Assembly: GCA_029255685.2 (NCBI GenBank)
Contig: CM055311.2
Coordinates: 60,849,048 to 60,913,047, forward strand
From: Silene conica
Taxonomy: Eukaryota; Streptophyta; Magnoliopsida; Caryophyllales; Caryophyllaceae
DNA: 64,000 nucleotides
Reading direction: 5' to 3'
This document shows, piece by piece, positions 10,700 to 22,900 of the stretch. The position numbers and the translations under genes are program-made. The notes under the pieces were generated by a model. It saw only the letters and a list, made by a program, of their open reading frames with translations, did not search any database and was not told where the DNA came from. The stretch's first letter is position 1. The number at the start of each line of letters is the position of its first letter.

Positions 10700-12690
10700 T
10701 TTCTTATTTCGTGAAATTTGGGCTTAAAATATTTGTTTACTCACAAAATGTTTAATTTCTAATTTTGTGAATCTTCGACCTTAATTTGTGAACTCGAGAC
10801 CTTATTTCGTGAAACTTAGACTTAAAATGTTTGTTTGCTCACAAAATGGATAATTTCTTATTTCGTGAATTTCGGGCCTTAATTTGTGAAACCGAAACCT
10901 TATTTCGTGAAACTTGGACTTAAAATGTTTGTTTACTCACGAATTGTTTAATTTCTTACTTCGTGAATTTTGGACCTTAATTTGTGAAACCGGAACCTTA
11001 TTTCGTGAAACTTGGACTTAAAAAGTTTGTTTAATCACGAAATTTATATTTTCTTATTTCGTGAAACTTGGACCTTAATTTGTGACGTCGGTACCATATT
11101 TCGTGAAACTTGGACTTAAAATATTTGTTTACTCACGAAATGTTTAATTTCTTATTTCGTGAATCTTGGACCTTAATTTGTGAAATCGGAACCTTATTTC
11201 GTGAAACTTGGACTTAAAATATTTGTTGCGCACGAAATATATAATTTTTTATTTCGTGAATCTTGGACCTTAGTTTGTGAAACCGGGACCTTATTTTGTG
11301 AAACTTGGACTTAAAATGTTTGATTACTCACGAAATTTTTAATTTTTTATTTCGTAAATATTGGACCTTAATTTGTGAAACCGGAACCTTATTTCGTGAA
11401 ACTTGGATTTAAAATGTTTGTTTACTCACGAATTGTTTAATTTCTTACTTCGTGAATTTTGGACCTTAATTTGTGAAACCGGAACCTTATTTCGTGAAAC
11501 TTGGACTTAAAATGTTTGTTTACTCACGAAATTTTTAATTTTTTATTTCGTAAGTCTTGTAACTTAATTTGTGAAACCGGAACCTTATTTCGTGAAATTT
11601 GGATTTAAAATGTTTGTTTACTCACGAATTTTTTATTTTGTTACTTCGTGAATTTTGGACCTTAATTTGTGAAACCGGAACCTTATTTCGTGAAACTTGG
11701 ACTTAAAAAGTTTGTTTAATCACGAAATGTATAACTTCTTATTTCGTGAATCTTGGATCTTAATTTGTGAAGTCGGGAGCTTATTTCGTGAAACTTGGAC
11801 TTAAAATATTTGTTTACTCACGAAACGTTTAATTTCTTATTTCGTGAATCTTGGACCTTAATTTGTGAAACCGGAACCTTATTTCGTGAAACTAGGACTT
11901 AAAATATTTGTTGCGCACAAAATATATAATTTTTTATTTCGTGAATCTTGGACCTTAATTTGTGAAACCGGGACCTTATTTCGTGAAACTTGTACTTACA
12001 ATGTTTGTTTACTCACGAAATTTTTAATTTTTTATTTCGTAAATCTTGGACCTTAATTTGTGAAACCGGAACCTTATTTCGTGAAAGTTGGATTTAAAAT
12101 GTTTGTTTACTCACGAATTTTTTATTTTGTTACTTCGTGAATTTTGGACCTTAATTTGTGAAAACGGAACCTTATTTCGTGAAACTTGGACTTAAAAAGT
12201 TTGTTTAATCACGAAATGTATAATTTCTTATTTCGTGAATCTTGGACCTTAATTTGTGAAGTCGGGACCTTATTTCGTGAAATTTGGACTTAAAATATTT
12301 GTTTACTCACGAAATGTTTAATTTCTTATTTCGTGAATCTTGGACCTTAATTTGTGAAACCGGGACCCTATTTCGTGAAACTTTAACTTAAAATGTTTGT
12401 TTACTCACGAAATGTTTATTTTTTTATTTCATGAATCTTGGACCTTAATTTGTGATACCGGAACCTTATTTCGTGAAACTTGGACTTAAAATGTTTGTTT
12501 ACACACGAAATGTTTAATTTTTTTATTTCGTGAATCTTAGACCTTAATTTGTGAAATCGGGAGCTTATTTCGTGAAACTTGGACTTAAAATGTTTGTTTA
12601 CTCACGAAATGTATAATTTTTTATTTCGTGTTTCTTGGACCTTAATTTGTGAAATCGGGACCTTATTTCGTGAAATTTGGACTTAAAAGG
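10700..12690. repeat. 98-bp-type tandem array in TAE-2 (about 20 units, inverted to TAE-1)
   Basis: The repeated pattern is CTTATTTCGTGAAACTTGGA, then CTTAAAATGTTTGTTTACTC, then ACGAAA and a CTTAATTTGTGAAACCGG-like segment, at about 98-bp spacing. It is the reverse complement of the TAE-1 array. Units differ at several positions, and some pairs of neighbours share the same variants, which suggests duplication of multi-unit blocks. Confidence 0.92.
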
Positions 12691-13300
12691 TTCCTTCCTC
12701 AAGTTAGATTCCTGCAGAAATATTCTTCAAACAACTCAATCCTTTGTATATAATGCACGGTTTTCAGAATTTTAGCTCCTGATATGTACATGACTAACTT
12801 AATTGATCCAAAATAATATCCTCAAACTTTCCCTTTCCAATTTTCACCTGACCATCATCACTACCACCACCACCATTGCTGACGGCAACAACCCATCAAT
12901 GGCAGAAATGATAGAACACAAAGCATACGCAAGAATTTTTTGGGTAATCCAAGTGATGTATATTATGGTAATACAATTTCAATTAGGATTTCTAATTTCT
13001 GGGCATTGTTAAATTGGAGCCTTCAATTCATCTTATCATCAAACGTCATCCTTCTAATGATCTTGTTCAATTTAATTCCCTTGATCATCTGGTATGTTTC
13101 TTTTCAAAATCCATCATTTTGTCTAATTTTGTTTTTACAGCGTGTGTTTTTTTTTCCTATTTTTGTTTGTTTGTTGAGATGTTTTATTTCTTCAATTTTG
13201 TTACCGGTAGTAGTGACTCTATTTTATATCTTGTGAGGTCATTAACAAGGTAACCTCAATTGATCTAAACCACATGTTAATAATAATTTGAATGGTAGAG
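12691..13300. other. Unique cargo between array and right end of TAE-2
   Basis: This is non-repetitive sequence of more normal composition than its surroundings. It includes a CACCAC-rich stretch near 12863 and short plus-strand frames (for example GTTAAATTGGAGCCTTCAAT and onward). It resembles captured host sequence more than a transposon end, but no family is recognised and no frame longer than about 98 codons is open. Confidence 0.35.
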
Positions 13301-13346
13301 ATGAGTCCAGCGGCCTCACCCTAAGAAGGGTGCCTCGCGTGATTCA

Positions 13347-13349
<3 letters not shown>

Positions 13350-13409
<60 letters not shown>
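13350..13409. repeat. (TA)n microsatellite between TAE-2 and TAE-3
   Basis: About 30 AT units form the shared border of two neighbouring TIR elements. Confidence 0.95.
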
Positions 13410-13414
<5 letters not shown>

Positions 13415-13876
13415 CTGAGATCCGGTGAGTCCAGGGTTTTAAATGAGTCCGTCCTAACATTTCAGACCATTGGATCTAGATCATGGACGCACAGGATGAT
13501 GCCACGTTGCTGTTATTGTAACGCTTACTAGCTGTTATTGTAGCACTTACTAGCTGTTATTGTAACGCTTACCAACGATTATAGTACGACTTACTAAAAG
13601 GTGTGTGTTGTTCTTTAACATGGATATTTTAACTAAAGGTAAGGATGAAGACACTGTAATTTTTTGTCGTAATATACTGGCTAGTTATGGCAACATATTA
13701 ACATGAGTTTTACTGTAACTCGCTCCATGCACGTCACTGCTGCATAGCCGACTCCGATCATGACCTGCACGTCTTTAATTTTGCAATCCCGTGTATTATT
13801 ATTGTTTTTATTTATCAATTTTTTTATTACATATCTCGTTTCAACAAATTCTAAACACCAGATTCTTAAATTAACT

Positions 13877-13954
13877 AGGCTATATGGGCCGGGATTCGAA
13901 CCCATACCTTTGTACAAAATTTGCACATTGCTCTCCCTTTTGAGCTAATAGCCT
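13877..13954 (-). other. tRNA-like sequence (pol III A and B boxes)
   Basis: On the minus strand a 78-base sequence can fold much like a tRNA. A perfect 7-bp acceptor stem (AGGCTAT with ATAGCCT) is followed by TA and a 4-bp D stem (GCTC with GAGC) inside a good A box (TAGCTCAAAAGGGAGAGC). There is an anticodon-arm-like hairpin (TGTGC with GTACA) and a perfect B box (GGGTTCGAATCCC). Five extra bases between the T arm and the acceptor stem, and the poor anticodon loop, make a working tRNA unlikely. A tRNA-derived SINE head or tRNA relic is more plausible. Confidence 0.5.
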
Positions 13955-15535
13955 TTAGAATAAGCCAAAGAAAAATATATTAAGGATCGCCTAATGCATA
14001 AACTTAAATATTACAGTAGTCTAATATGTATGTTATAATACATGTTACAAATATGTATGTTATAAAAACACAATCCATTATCTTAGCATGATGCTCATGA
14101 AACTGTTATAAATCACTATATAACACATGTTACAGTAATCTACCATGTATGTTATAATAACACACATGTGTATGTTATAATAACACACATGTGTATGTTA
14201 TAATAACACACATGTGAAGTCTTAATATGAGAATCAGTAAAATGTTATAGTAGCTGTAAAATACATGTTACAATAGTGTAATATGTATGTTATAATGACA
14301 CACGTGTGAAGTATTGAAACTGAATTTCAAAAACTTGTAAAGGTAATAAGAATAGCTGTTACAAAATTTGCACATTGCTCTCCCTTTTGAGCTAATAGCC
14401 TTTAGAATAAGCCAAAGAAAAATATATTAAGGATCGCCTAATGCATAAACTTAAATATTACAGTAGTCTAATATGTATGTTATAATACATGTTACAAATA
14501 TGTATGTTATAAAATAAAACACAATCCATTATCTTAGCATGATGCTCATGAAACTGTTATAAATCACTATATAACACATGTTACAGTAATCTACCATGTA
14601 TGTTATAATAACACACATGTGTATGTTATAATAACACACATGTGAAGTCTTAATATGAGAATCAGTAAAATGTTATAGTAGCTGTAAAATACATGTTACA
14701 ATAGTGTAATATGTATGTTATAATGACACACGTGTGAAGTATTGAAACTGAATTTCAAAAACTTGTAAAGGTAATAAGAATAGCTGTTACAAAATTTGCA
14801 CATTGCTCTCCCTTTTGAGCTAATAGCCTTTAGAATAAGCCAAAGAAAAATATATTAAGGATCGCCTAATGCATAAACTTAAATATTACAGTAGTCTAAT
14901 ATGTATGTTATAATACATGTTACAAATATGTATGTTATAAAAACACAATCCATTATCTTAGCATGATGCTCATGAAACTGTTATAAATCACTATATAACA
15001 CATGTTACAGTAATCTACCATGTATGTTATAATAACACACATGTGTATGTTATAATAACACACATGTGTATGTTATAATAACACACATGTGAAGTCTTAA
15101 TATGAGAATCAGTAAAATGTTATAGTAGCTGTAAAATACATGTTACAATAGTGTAATATGTATGTTATAATGACACACGTGTGAAGTATTGAAACTGAAT
15201 TTCAAAAACTTGTAAAGGTAATAAGAATAGCTGTTACAAAATTTGCACATTGCTCTCCCTTTTGAGCTAATAGCCTTTAGAATAAGCCAAAGAAAAATAT
15301 ATTAAGGATCGCCTAATGCATAAACTTAAATATTACAGTAGTCTAATATGTATGTTATAATACATGTTACAGTAGTCTAATATGTATGTTATAATAACAC
15401 AATTCATTATCTTAGCATGATGCTCAGGAAACTGTTATAAATAAATGTATAACACATGTTACAGTAATGTACCATGTATGTTATAATAACACACATGTGT
15501 ATGTTATAATAACATACATATTATAATCCTGTTCC
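13917..15535. repeat. Tandem array of 447/428/447-bp units in TAE-3
   Basis: The anchor TTGCACATTGCTCTCCCTTT begins at 13921, 14368, 14796 and 15243, giving unit lengths of 447, 428 and 447 and a partial fourth unit. The 19-base difference equals one copy of the nested repeat ATAACACACATGTGTATGTT, present twice or three times per unit. Each unit carries the A-box half of the tRNA-like sequence. The B-box half occurs only once, at the left edge. Units are nearly identical, so the amplification is young. Confidence 0.92.
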
Positions 15536-16236
15536 TGTCACGGATTATCACTTTCCGATTATAAGCTGTAGAAAATACTTTGGCAAAATGATGGCAGTCG
15601 ACGCAAATTGTATCGCTATTGGCGACTCTTATTGTATCGTATTTATACTACCTAAAGATACGAAGATGATAATCGTATCTTCTTGCAGCACTAGCATAAT
15701 ATACCTCATTGAACATTAACCATTCTTTACAAACACATCAAACAAAATAATCGAATCAAGCTCAGTGTCGTTAAGCTGGATTACAACCTTAATTAATAAA
15801 TCAAAAATCAGCAAATCATAAAAGAAAAAGGAGAAATGCAAGCACGCTGAAATATACAGGAAATAGTTTGGAAATAAATAGGCATTGATGTTACCTCCAT
15901 TAATGGACAAAAAGAACGATAAGACATCAAGAATGAACCGAATGTGTGATCAAAAGATTAATTTTGGGGTGTCAAACAACCGAATGTATAAATACGATAT
16001 TTTTTTTTTTGGTGAATGTCCAGGGAGAATTTTGAGGATAGAGAAAGAAGAGAGAGAAAGTTTTTATGAATTATGAGAAAACTTACACATATAATGATGT
16101 TTATATAGTAGTAAAATAAAATATAATATATGAGATTAAATCTCAGCCATAGGATTAAGATAATCGGATGGCTATGAATGGTAGGACGGATTCACCCTAA
16201 TACCCTAGACTCAATAGATCCTAACTTTATATACAA

Positions 16237-16261
16237 ATATATATATATATATATATATATA
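16237..16261. repeat. (TA)n microsatellite between TAE-3 and TAE-4
   Basis: A short AT run of about 12 units forms the border of the two elements. Confidence 0.9.
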
Positions 16262-17853
16262 GAGGCAAGATCCGGTGAGAACGATCATTCGGTGCATACG
16301 GTGAGAACACGCTTCAACCATTGATTTATTATAAGATGGAGGAACCGGATTTCATTAAATAAATAAATCAATGCTGAAAATTATCATCAATTTCGTCAAA
16401 CCTTAACCGTATTCTAGATATGTACGCTAGAAATCATATTATAGACACATACTGCATGCTTACAAGTTACAAGATCCGCTTGTGCCAAAACTTGTTGACA
16501 TAAAACTTCATGAGGTGTTAACGATGCACAATAATATGTAACTGTTCGTTGGTATGCTTCAAATTATGTGATTACTGGGTATGAAGTCAAACTTGGTCTA
16601 TTTCATCCTGAAACCAAACAATAAAACCTTCTTTTGAGCATCTGAAATCCTAGGGAGTCTATTGTGTGTCTCATACTCTCATTCTTGTATGGCATGCGTA
16701 TTATTCGCCTACCATAAAAAATATCGGCAGAATCCGGGGTGATTTTATGCCTGTTTAGTTGTTGCGTATCAGTGGTTTTGGTTTTTAGCTTACTCCAGTT
16801 CTCTGTGCGTTCAATGATTTCTTCCACGTTCATGTTAGGGAAGTGAAAGCGTGAAAGGTATAAAAGAAACGAGTGAAATAGTAAAAAAATGTATCTACTC
16901 CGTCAAAAATGTATCTAGGTTTATGTAAAAAAGAAAAAAAAATGTATCTACTCCGTCAAAAAATTTATCTAGATTTAACATGGGATAAACCAAAAATGTA
17001 TCTACTCCATCAAAAAATGTATCTAGATTTAAGTAAAAAACTGTATCTAGTCCGTCAAAAAATGTAACTAGGTTTAAAAAATGTATCTACTCCGTCAAAA
17101 AATGTATCTAGATTTATGTAAAAAAGTAAAAAAAATATATCTATCCCGTCCAAAAATGTATCTAGGTTTATGTTAAAAAAATGTATCTACTCCGTCAAAA
17201 AAATGTAACTAAGTTTATGTACAAAAGTTAAAAAAATGTATCTAGGTTTATATAAAAAAGTAAAAAAAAATATTTACTCCGTAAAAAAATGTATCTAGGT
17301 TTAATTAAAAAAAAAAATGTTTCTATTCCGTCAAAAAATGTATCTATAACTTCAAAAAATGTATCTAGGTTTATGTAAAAAAAATATATCTACTCCGTCA
17401 AAAAATGTATCTAGGTCGTAAAAAAGTAAAAAAAATGTATCTACTCCTTCAAAAAATGTATCTAGGTTTATGTAAAAAACGTAAAAAAAAAAAATGTATC
17501 TAACCCTTCAAAAAATGTATCTAGGTTTATGTAAAAAAGTAAAAAAAAAAAAAGTATCTAGTCCGTTAAAAAATGTATCTAGTTTTACGTAAAAAAGTAA
17601 AAAAAATGTATTTACGCCGTCAAAAAAATGTATATAGGTTTACGTAAAAAGGTAAAAAAAAAAAAATTTATTCCGTAAAAAAATGTATCTAAGTTTGTGT
17701 AAAAAGGTAAAAAAAAAAATTATCTAGTCCGTCAAATAATGTATCTAGAATGTGGGTTGTGGGTATTTCTTAACTCTTGATTGTGTTTTAATCCAATGGT
17801 TGTAGGTCGTTCTCACCGTATGCACCGAATAACCGTTCTCACCCGATCCTAAA

Positions 17854-17856
<3 letters not shown>
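16262..17856. mobile_element. TAE-4, TA-embedded TIR element with ~54-bp array
   Basis: The left end reads GAGGCAAGATCCGGTGAGAA, then ATTCGGTGCATACGGTGAGA and a CAACCATTG segment. The right end, reverse-complemented, reads TTTAGGATCGGGTGAGAACG, then the same ATTCGGTGCATACGGTGAGA and CAACCATTGGATT. The terminal inverted repeat spans about 58 bases and is the clearest of the group. The interior has about 600 bases of unique sequence and then a long degenerate array. Only short frames occur, so there is no sign of a transposase. Confidence 0.65.
16885..17745. repeat. Degenerate tandem array in TAE-4 (AAAAAATGTATCTACTCCGT)
   Basis: Units of roughly 50-60 bases alternate AAAATGTATCTACTCCGTCA with AAAATGTATCTAGGTTTATG and AAAAAAGTAAAAAAA. 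Poly-A spacers vary in length, so the period drifts. The internal half-unit ATGTATCTA occurs dozens of times. Confidence 0.9.

Positions 17857-17910
<54 letters not shown>
17855..17910. repeat. (TA)n microsatellite between TAE-4 and TAE-5
   Basis: This pure AT run of about 28 units borders both elements. Confidence 0.95.
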
Positions 17911-19465
<1,555 letters not shown>

Positions 19466-19545
<80 letters not shown>

Positions 19546-19549
19546 TATG
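19466..19549. repeat. (TA)n microsatellite, right border of TAE-6
   Basis: AT repeats with a few G/C interruptions close the block of TA-embedded elements. Confidence 0.93.
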
Positions 19550-19745
19550 ATTAGTTTCAATAATACATGTATGTTATTGCCTTTTTCTTTAATATAAAGG
19601 CCTATAACGATTTACTAAACAAATTAAAACGTGTAATATAGTTGATTTGGATTTATTGTGAGGTTGAGACGGATACTTTCGTCTTAAGTGAATTTATGGT
19701 ACTTGATAAATTAAAACGTGTAAAAAAATATAAAAAAATTGTGAG
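19550..19745. other. Spacer with local ACGTGTAA...TTGTGAGGTTGA repeat
   Basis: Segments of the form AAACGTGTAA...ATTGTGAGGTTGA occur on both sides of the neighbouring copia element (near 19627, 19710 and 24418). The element therefore landed in a short local repeat. No gene is recognised. Confidence 0.45.
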
Positions 19746-19750
19746 GTTGA

Positions 19751-19960
19751 TATAAAGAATTAGATAATCGATAATATTATACAAATATAAGTTTACAATA
19801 TATAGGAGACTTTTCTAGTATGAATACATTAACTAATATATAATACTATCCTAAATTACAGAGATACTATTCTAAATAAGAGGAGAGAATCATGGGATAT
19901 GATTATGAAATAATCATTCCTTAATTATGTGATTGATTGTGTTGTTGATTATCCTTGATA
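19751..19960 (-). repeat. Copia-1 3' LTR
   Basis: This 210-bp copy looks identical to 24205-24414. It also encodes the last 13 codons and the stop of the polyprotein (stop at 19921-19923). Confidence 0.95.
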
Positions 19961-22900
19961 CGCTCCCTCAAGATGGACGGTCTTAGAGTGAGGCCAATCT
20001 TGGATGTAAGTAATGTGTGGCGCGGTTTCGGCAGGGGTTTTGTGAGGGAGTCAGCTAATTGGTCATCTCCGTTAATGTGTTGTACTCGTATCGTTCCAAG
20101 TTGTACTTGTTCTCGAACAAAATGGAAGGCAAGTGCGAGGTGCTTCATTCTCGAATGGAAAATAGGATTTGCAGAGTAGTTTGTTGCACCCAAATTATCA
20201 CAAAACAATACAGGAGCTTGAATGGATTGAATGTTGAGTTCTGTAAAGAGGGATTGTAACCAGAGTACCTCGGCAGTAGTATCGGCGATGGCGCGGAACT
20301 CGGCTTCGGTAGATGAACGGGATAAGGCTCTCTGTTTTTTGGAAGACCATGAAATGGGATTGTTGCCGAGAAAGACGATATACCCAGTTGTGGAGACAAA
20401 GCTATCAGGATCACCAGCTAGGTCTGCATCACAGTAGGCGTGGAGATTAAGCGGACTTTCTTTGACGAGGTTAATACCGAGGTGTAATGTGCCACTGAGA
20501 TAACGTAGTAATCTTTTCAGAGCTATCCAGTGTGTCGACGTCGGATGAGTCAGAAACTGTGCTAATTTGTTTACGGGATAGGCTACATCTGGCCGGGTAA
20601 GGGAAAGATACTGTAGGCTGCCAACAATCGCACGATAGGTGGCTTCATCTTCAATTGGCAGATCGGTTGATTTTGTGAGCGGTGGATAAGTAAGCATCGG
20701 AGTGGAGGAGGGGCTGCAATCTGACATATTGTAACGGTTTAGAATGTCGGAAATATATTTCGTTTGATTTAGATGGATGCCGCGTGTGGTTGGTGTAACC
20801 TCCATCCCAAGAAAATATGAGAGTGGACCAAGATCTTTGAGAGAGAATCGTTGAGAGATTGCTGCAATGAATTTTGTGACTTCGGTAATTGACGGACCTG
20901 TAATTATAATATCGTCGACATACACTAGAACATATAATTTAATGTTAGCTTGATCGTAAATAAATAAAGAAGAATCGGAAAGTGTTTTTCGAAACCCGTA
21001 ATTAACAAGATAATTTTGGAGCTCCGTATACCAAGCGCGTGGTGCTTGTTTCAGTCCATAAATTGCTTTACTTAACTGACAAACATGATTCAGATGATTC
21101 GGGTTTATGAATCCCGGTGGTTGAACCATAAAAACAGCCTCATTTAAATTACCTTGAAGAAACGCATTATTCACATCGATTTGGCGAATTGACCAACCGT
21201 TCATGACTGCTAGGGAGAGGATAAGGCGTATTGTGGTAGGTTTAATGACGGGGCTGAATGTGTCGGAGTAATCAAGGCCCGGTCTTTGATGAAACCCTTT
21301 CGCAACAAGTCTCGCTTTATGTTGTTTTAGGCTACCGTCTGGGTTATATTTAATCCGATATACCCATTTACAGCCAATAGTGTTTGGGGCTGTTTCGGGT
21401 GGGACGAGTTGCCAAGTGTTGTTGCGACACAAAGCATCATATTCGGCTTGCATTGCATCGCGCCATAACGGGTCTATAAGGGCCTGTTTTACGGTAGTTG
21501 GGGTAATGTAGGTGGTTGGGGCTTGGGCTAGTTTAGCATATTTCGGGTTGGGTTTTCGTATGTTATGAGAAAGACGAGTGGCATGGGGAGGTGGTGGTGG
21601 GGGTGGTGGTGGGGGGGTTGAGGAACGAGAGGAGGAAGGTTGAGCTGAGGGTGTCGTGGCTGCGGTTGGGGCCTGATCAGAGGGGGGCGAAGAATTGAGT
21701 GTCGGTGGGGGATCAGGGGCTGAAGAGGAGTGGGTTGACGAGGAGAGGGCAGTAGGGGATGACGTGGTGCTGGTTGTTTGAGGAGTAGTCGGGTTTGGTG
21801 TAGGATTGGTTAGGACGGGTACTGAAAGTTGGCACCAATCAGTAGTATTCATAGAGACAGGTGAGGGTGTAAGTTGAAGGAGACGGGTGTACGGGTATAT
21901 ATTTTCTTCAAACTTCACATGGCGGGATGTATAAACACGTGATGTGAGCGGATCTAGACATAGGTAGGCGCTTTGTGTAGGTGAGTAACCAACAAACACG
22001 CATTCTACGGACCGGGGTTGTAATTTATGCGCATTATAGGGCCTTAGCCACGGGAAGCAAAGGGAGCCAAAATTATGTAGTTTTTGATAGTTGGGTTGGG
22101 TATTGAAGAGTTTGTAGTAAGGTGATTGATTTTGTAGTGTCGGGGTAGGTAACCAGTTAATGAGATAGGCGGCAGTAGAGAAGGCATATGGCCAGAGAGA
22201 CAAGGGGAGACTGGCATGATTAAGTAATGAGAGGCCGGTTTCCACAATGTGACGGTGCCTTCGCTCAGCAAAGCCATTGTGTTCAGGCGTGTGGGGAGGT
22301 GAGGTAAGGTGACTAATGCCTTGTTGATTTAGTTCAGGCGTAAGAGTGGTGTATTCTCCACCATTGTCGGAGTAAAATTGACGTATTGGTTTGTTAAAAT
22401 ATTTTTCGACAATGGCTCGAAAAGTGTTGAACGTATGTTTTGTATCGGATTTTCGTTTTAGAGGATAAAGCCAGATATAGTGGGTAAAATGATCCACGAA
22501 AATTATATAGTATTTGAATGAGTCGGGAGAAAGTACGGGAGATGTCCAAACGTCAGAGAAAATTAAATCTAGGGGGGCATTTGAATGTAACGTGGAGTTG
22601 CCAAAGGGAAGCTTATGACTTTTATTTAAGTTGCAGGAAATACATGTACTTGAATCGGAAATACGGAATTTAAATTGAGAACTAATAAGTTGCTGAATTT
22701 TGAAAGACGGATGCCCGAGTCGATGATGCCACGAAGTCGGTTGTGATGTTGTGGCAACATGGGCGTGTGGGGCAGGAGGTAGCCAGAGGTAGGATCCGTC
22801 AATGAGCGGACCTTGAAGAAGAACCAGGTCCGTCTGAATATCCTTAATACAAAAATAAGAGGATGAGAATATAGCATAGGCATGATTATCAGTGCAAAAT

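Larger units (their letters stand above)
10521..13349. mobile_element. TAE-2, TA-embedded TIR element, right half of the palindrome
   Basis: Its left end (GAGGCCGGATCACGTGAGGC) mirrors the right end of TAE-1 for about 90 bases with a single obvious mismatch, then less perfectly. Its right end, reverse-complemented, starts AATTGAATCACGCGAGGCAC and continues like the left end of TAE-1 (GGACTCATC near 50 bases in). The ends therefore match both within and between the elements. The inside is a 2-kb array of the same 98-bp family as TAE-1 in opposite orientation, followed by about 600 bases of unrelated sequence. No transposase is visible. It could be a second insertion next to TAE-1 or a product of an inverted duplication. 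Confidence 0.6.
13410..16236. mobile_element. TAE-3, TA-embedded TIR element with ~440-bp array
   Basis: The left end reads CACAGCTGAGATCCGGTGAG, then TCCAGGG and ATGAGTCCGTCCTAACATT. The right end, reverse-complemented, reads GTTAGGATCTATTGAGTCTA, then GGGTATTAGGGTGAATCCG and TCCTACCATT. The inverted ends match at about two thirds of positions over some 55 bases. A subterminal block (TTGGATCTA, then ATGGACGCACAGGAT) closely resembles one in TAE-1 (CTGGATCTA, then ATAGACGCACCAGAT). Inside are a tRNA-like sequence, a large tandem array and about 700 bases of unique DNA (15540-16236). No transposase is seen. Confidence 0.55.

Noticed and set aside
9424-12690. CRISPR-like regular repeats
   Set aside because: The whole 98-bp unit repeats with no unique spacers, and the context is a plant nuclear genome.
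13877-13954. A functional tRNA gene
   Set aside because: The acceptor stem and boxes are good, but there are five extra bases before the acceptor 3' strand and an AAATTTT anticodon loop without the usual T33. Annotated as tRNA-like only.
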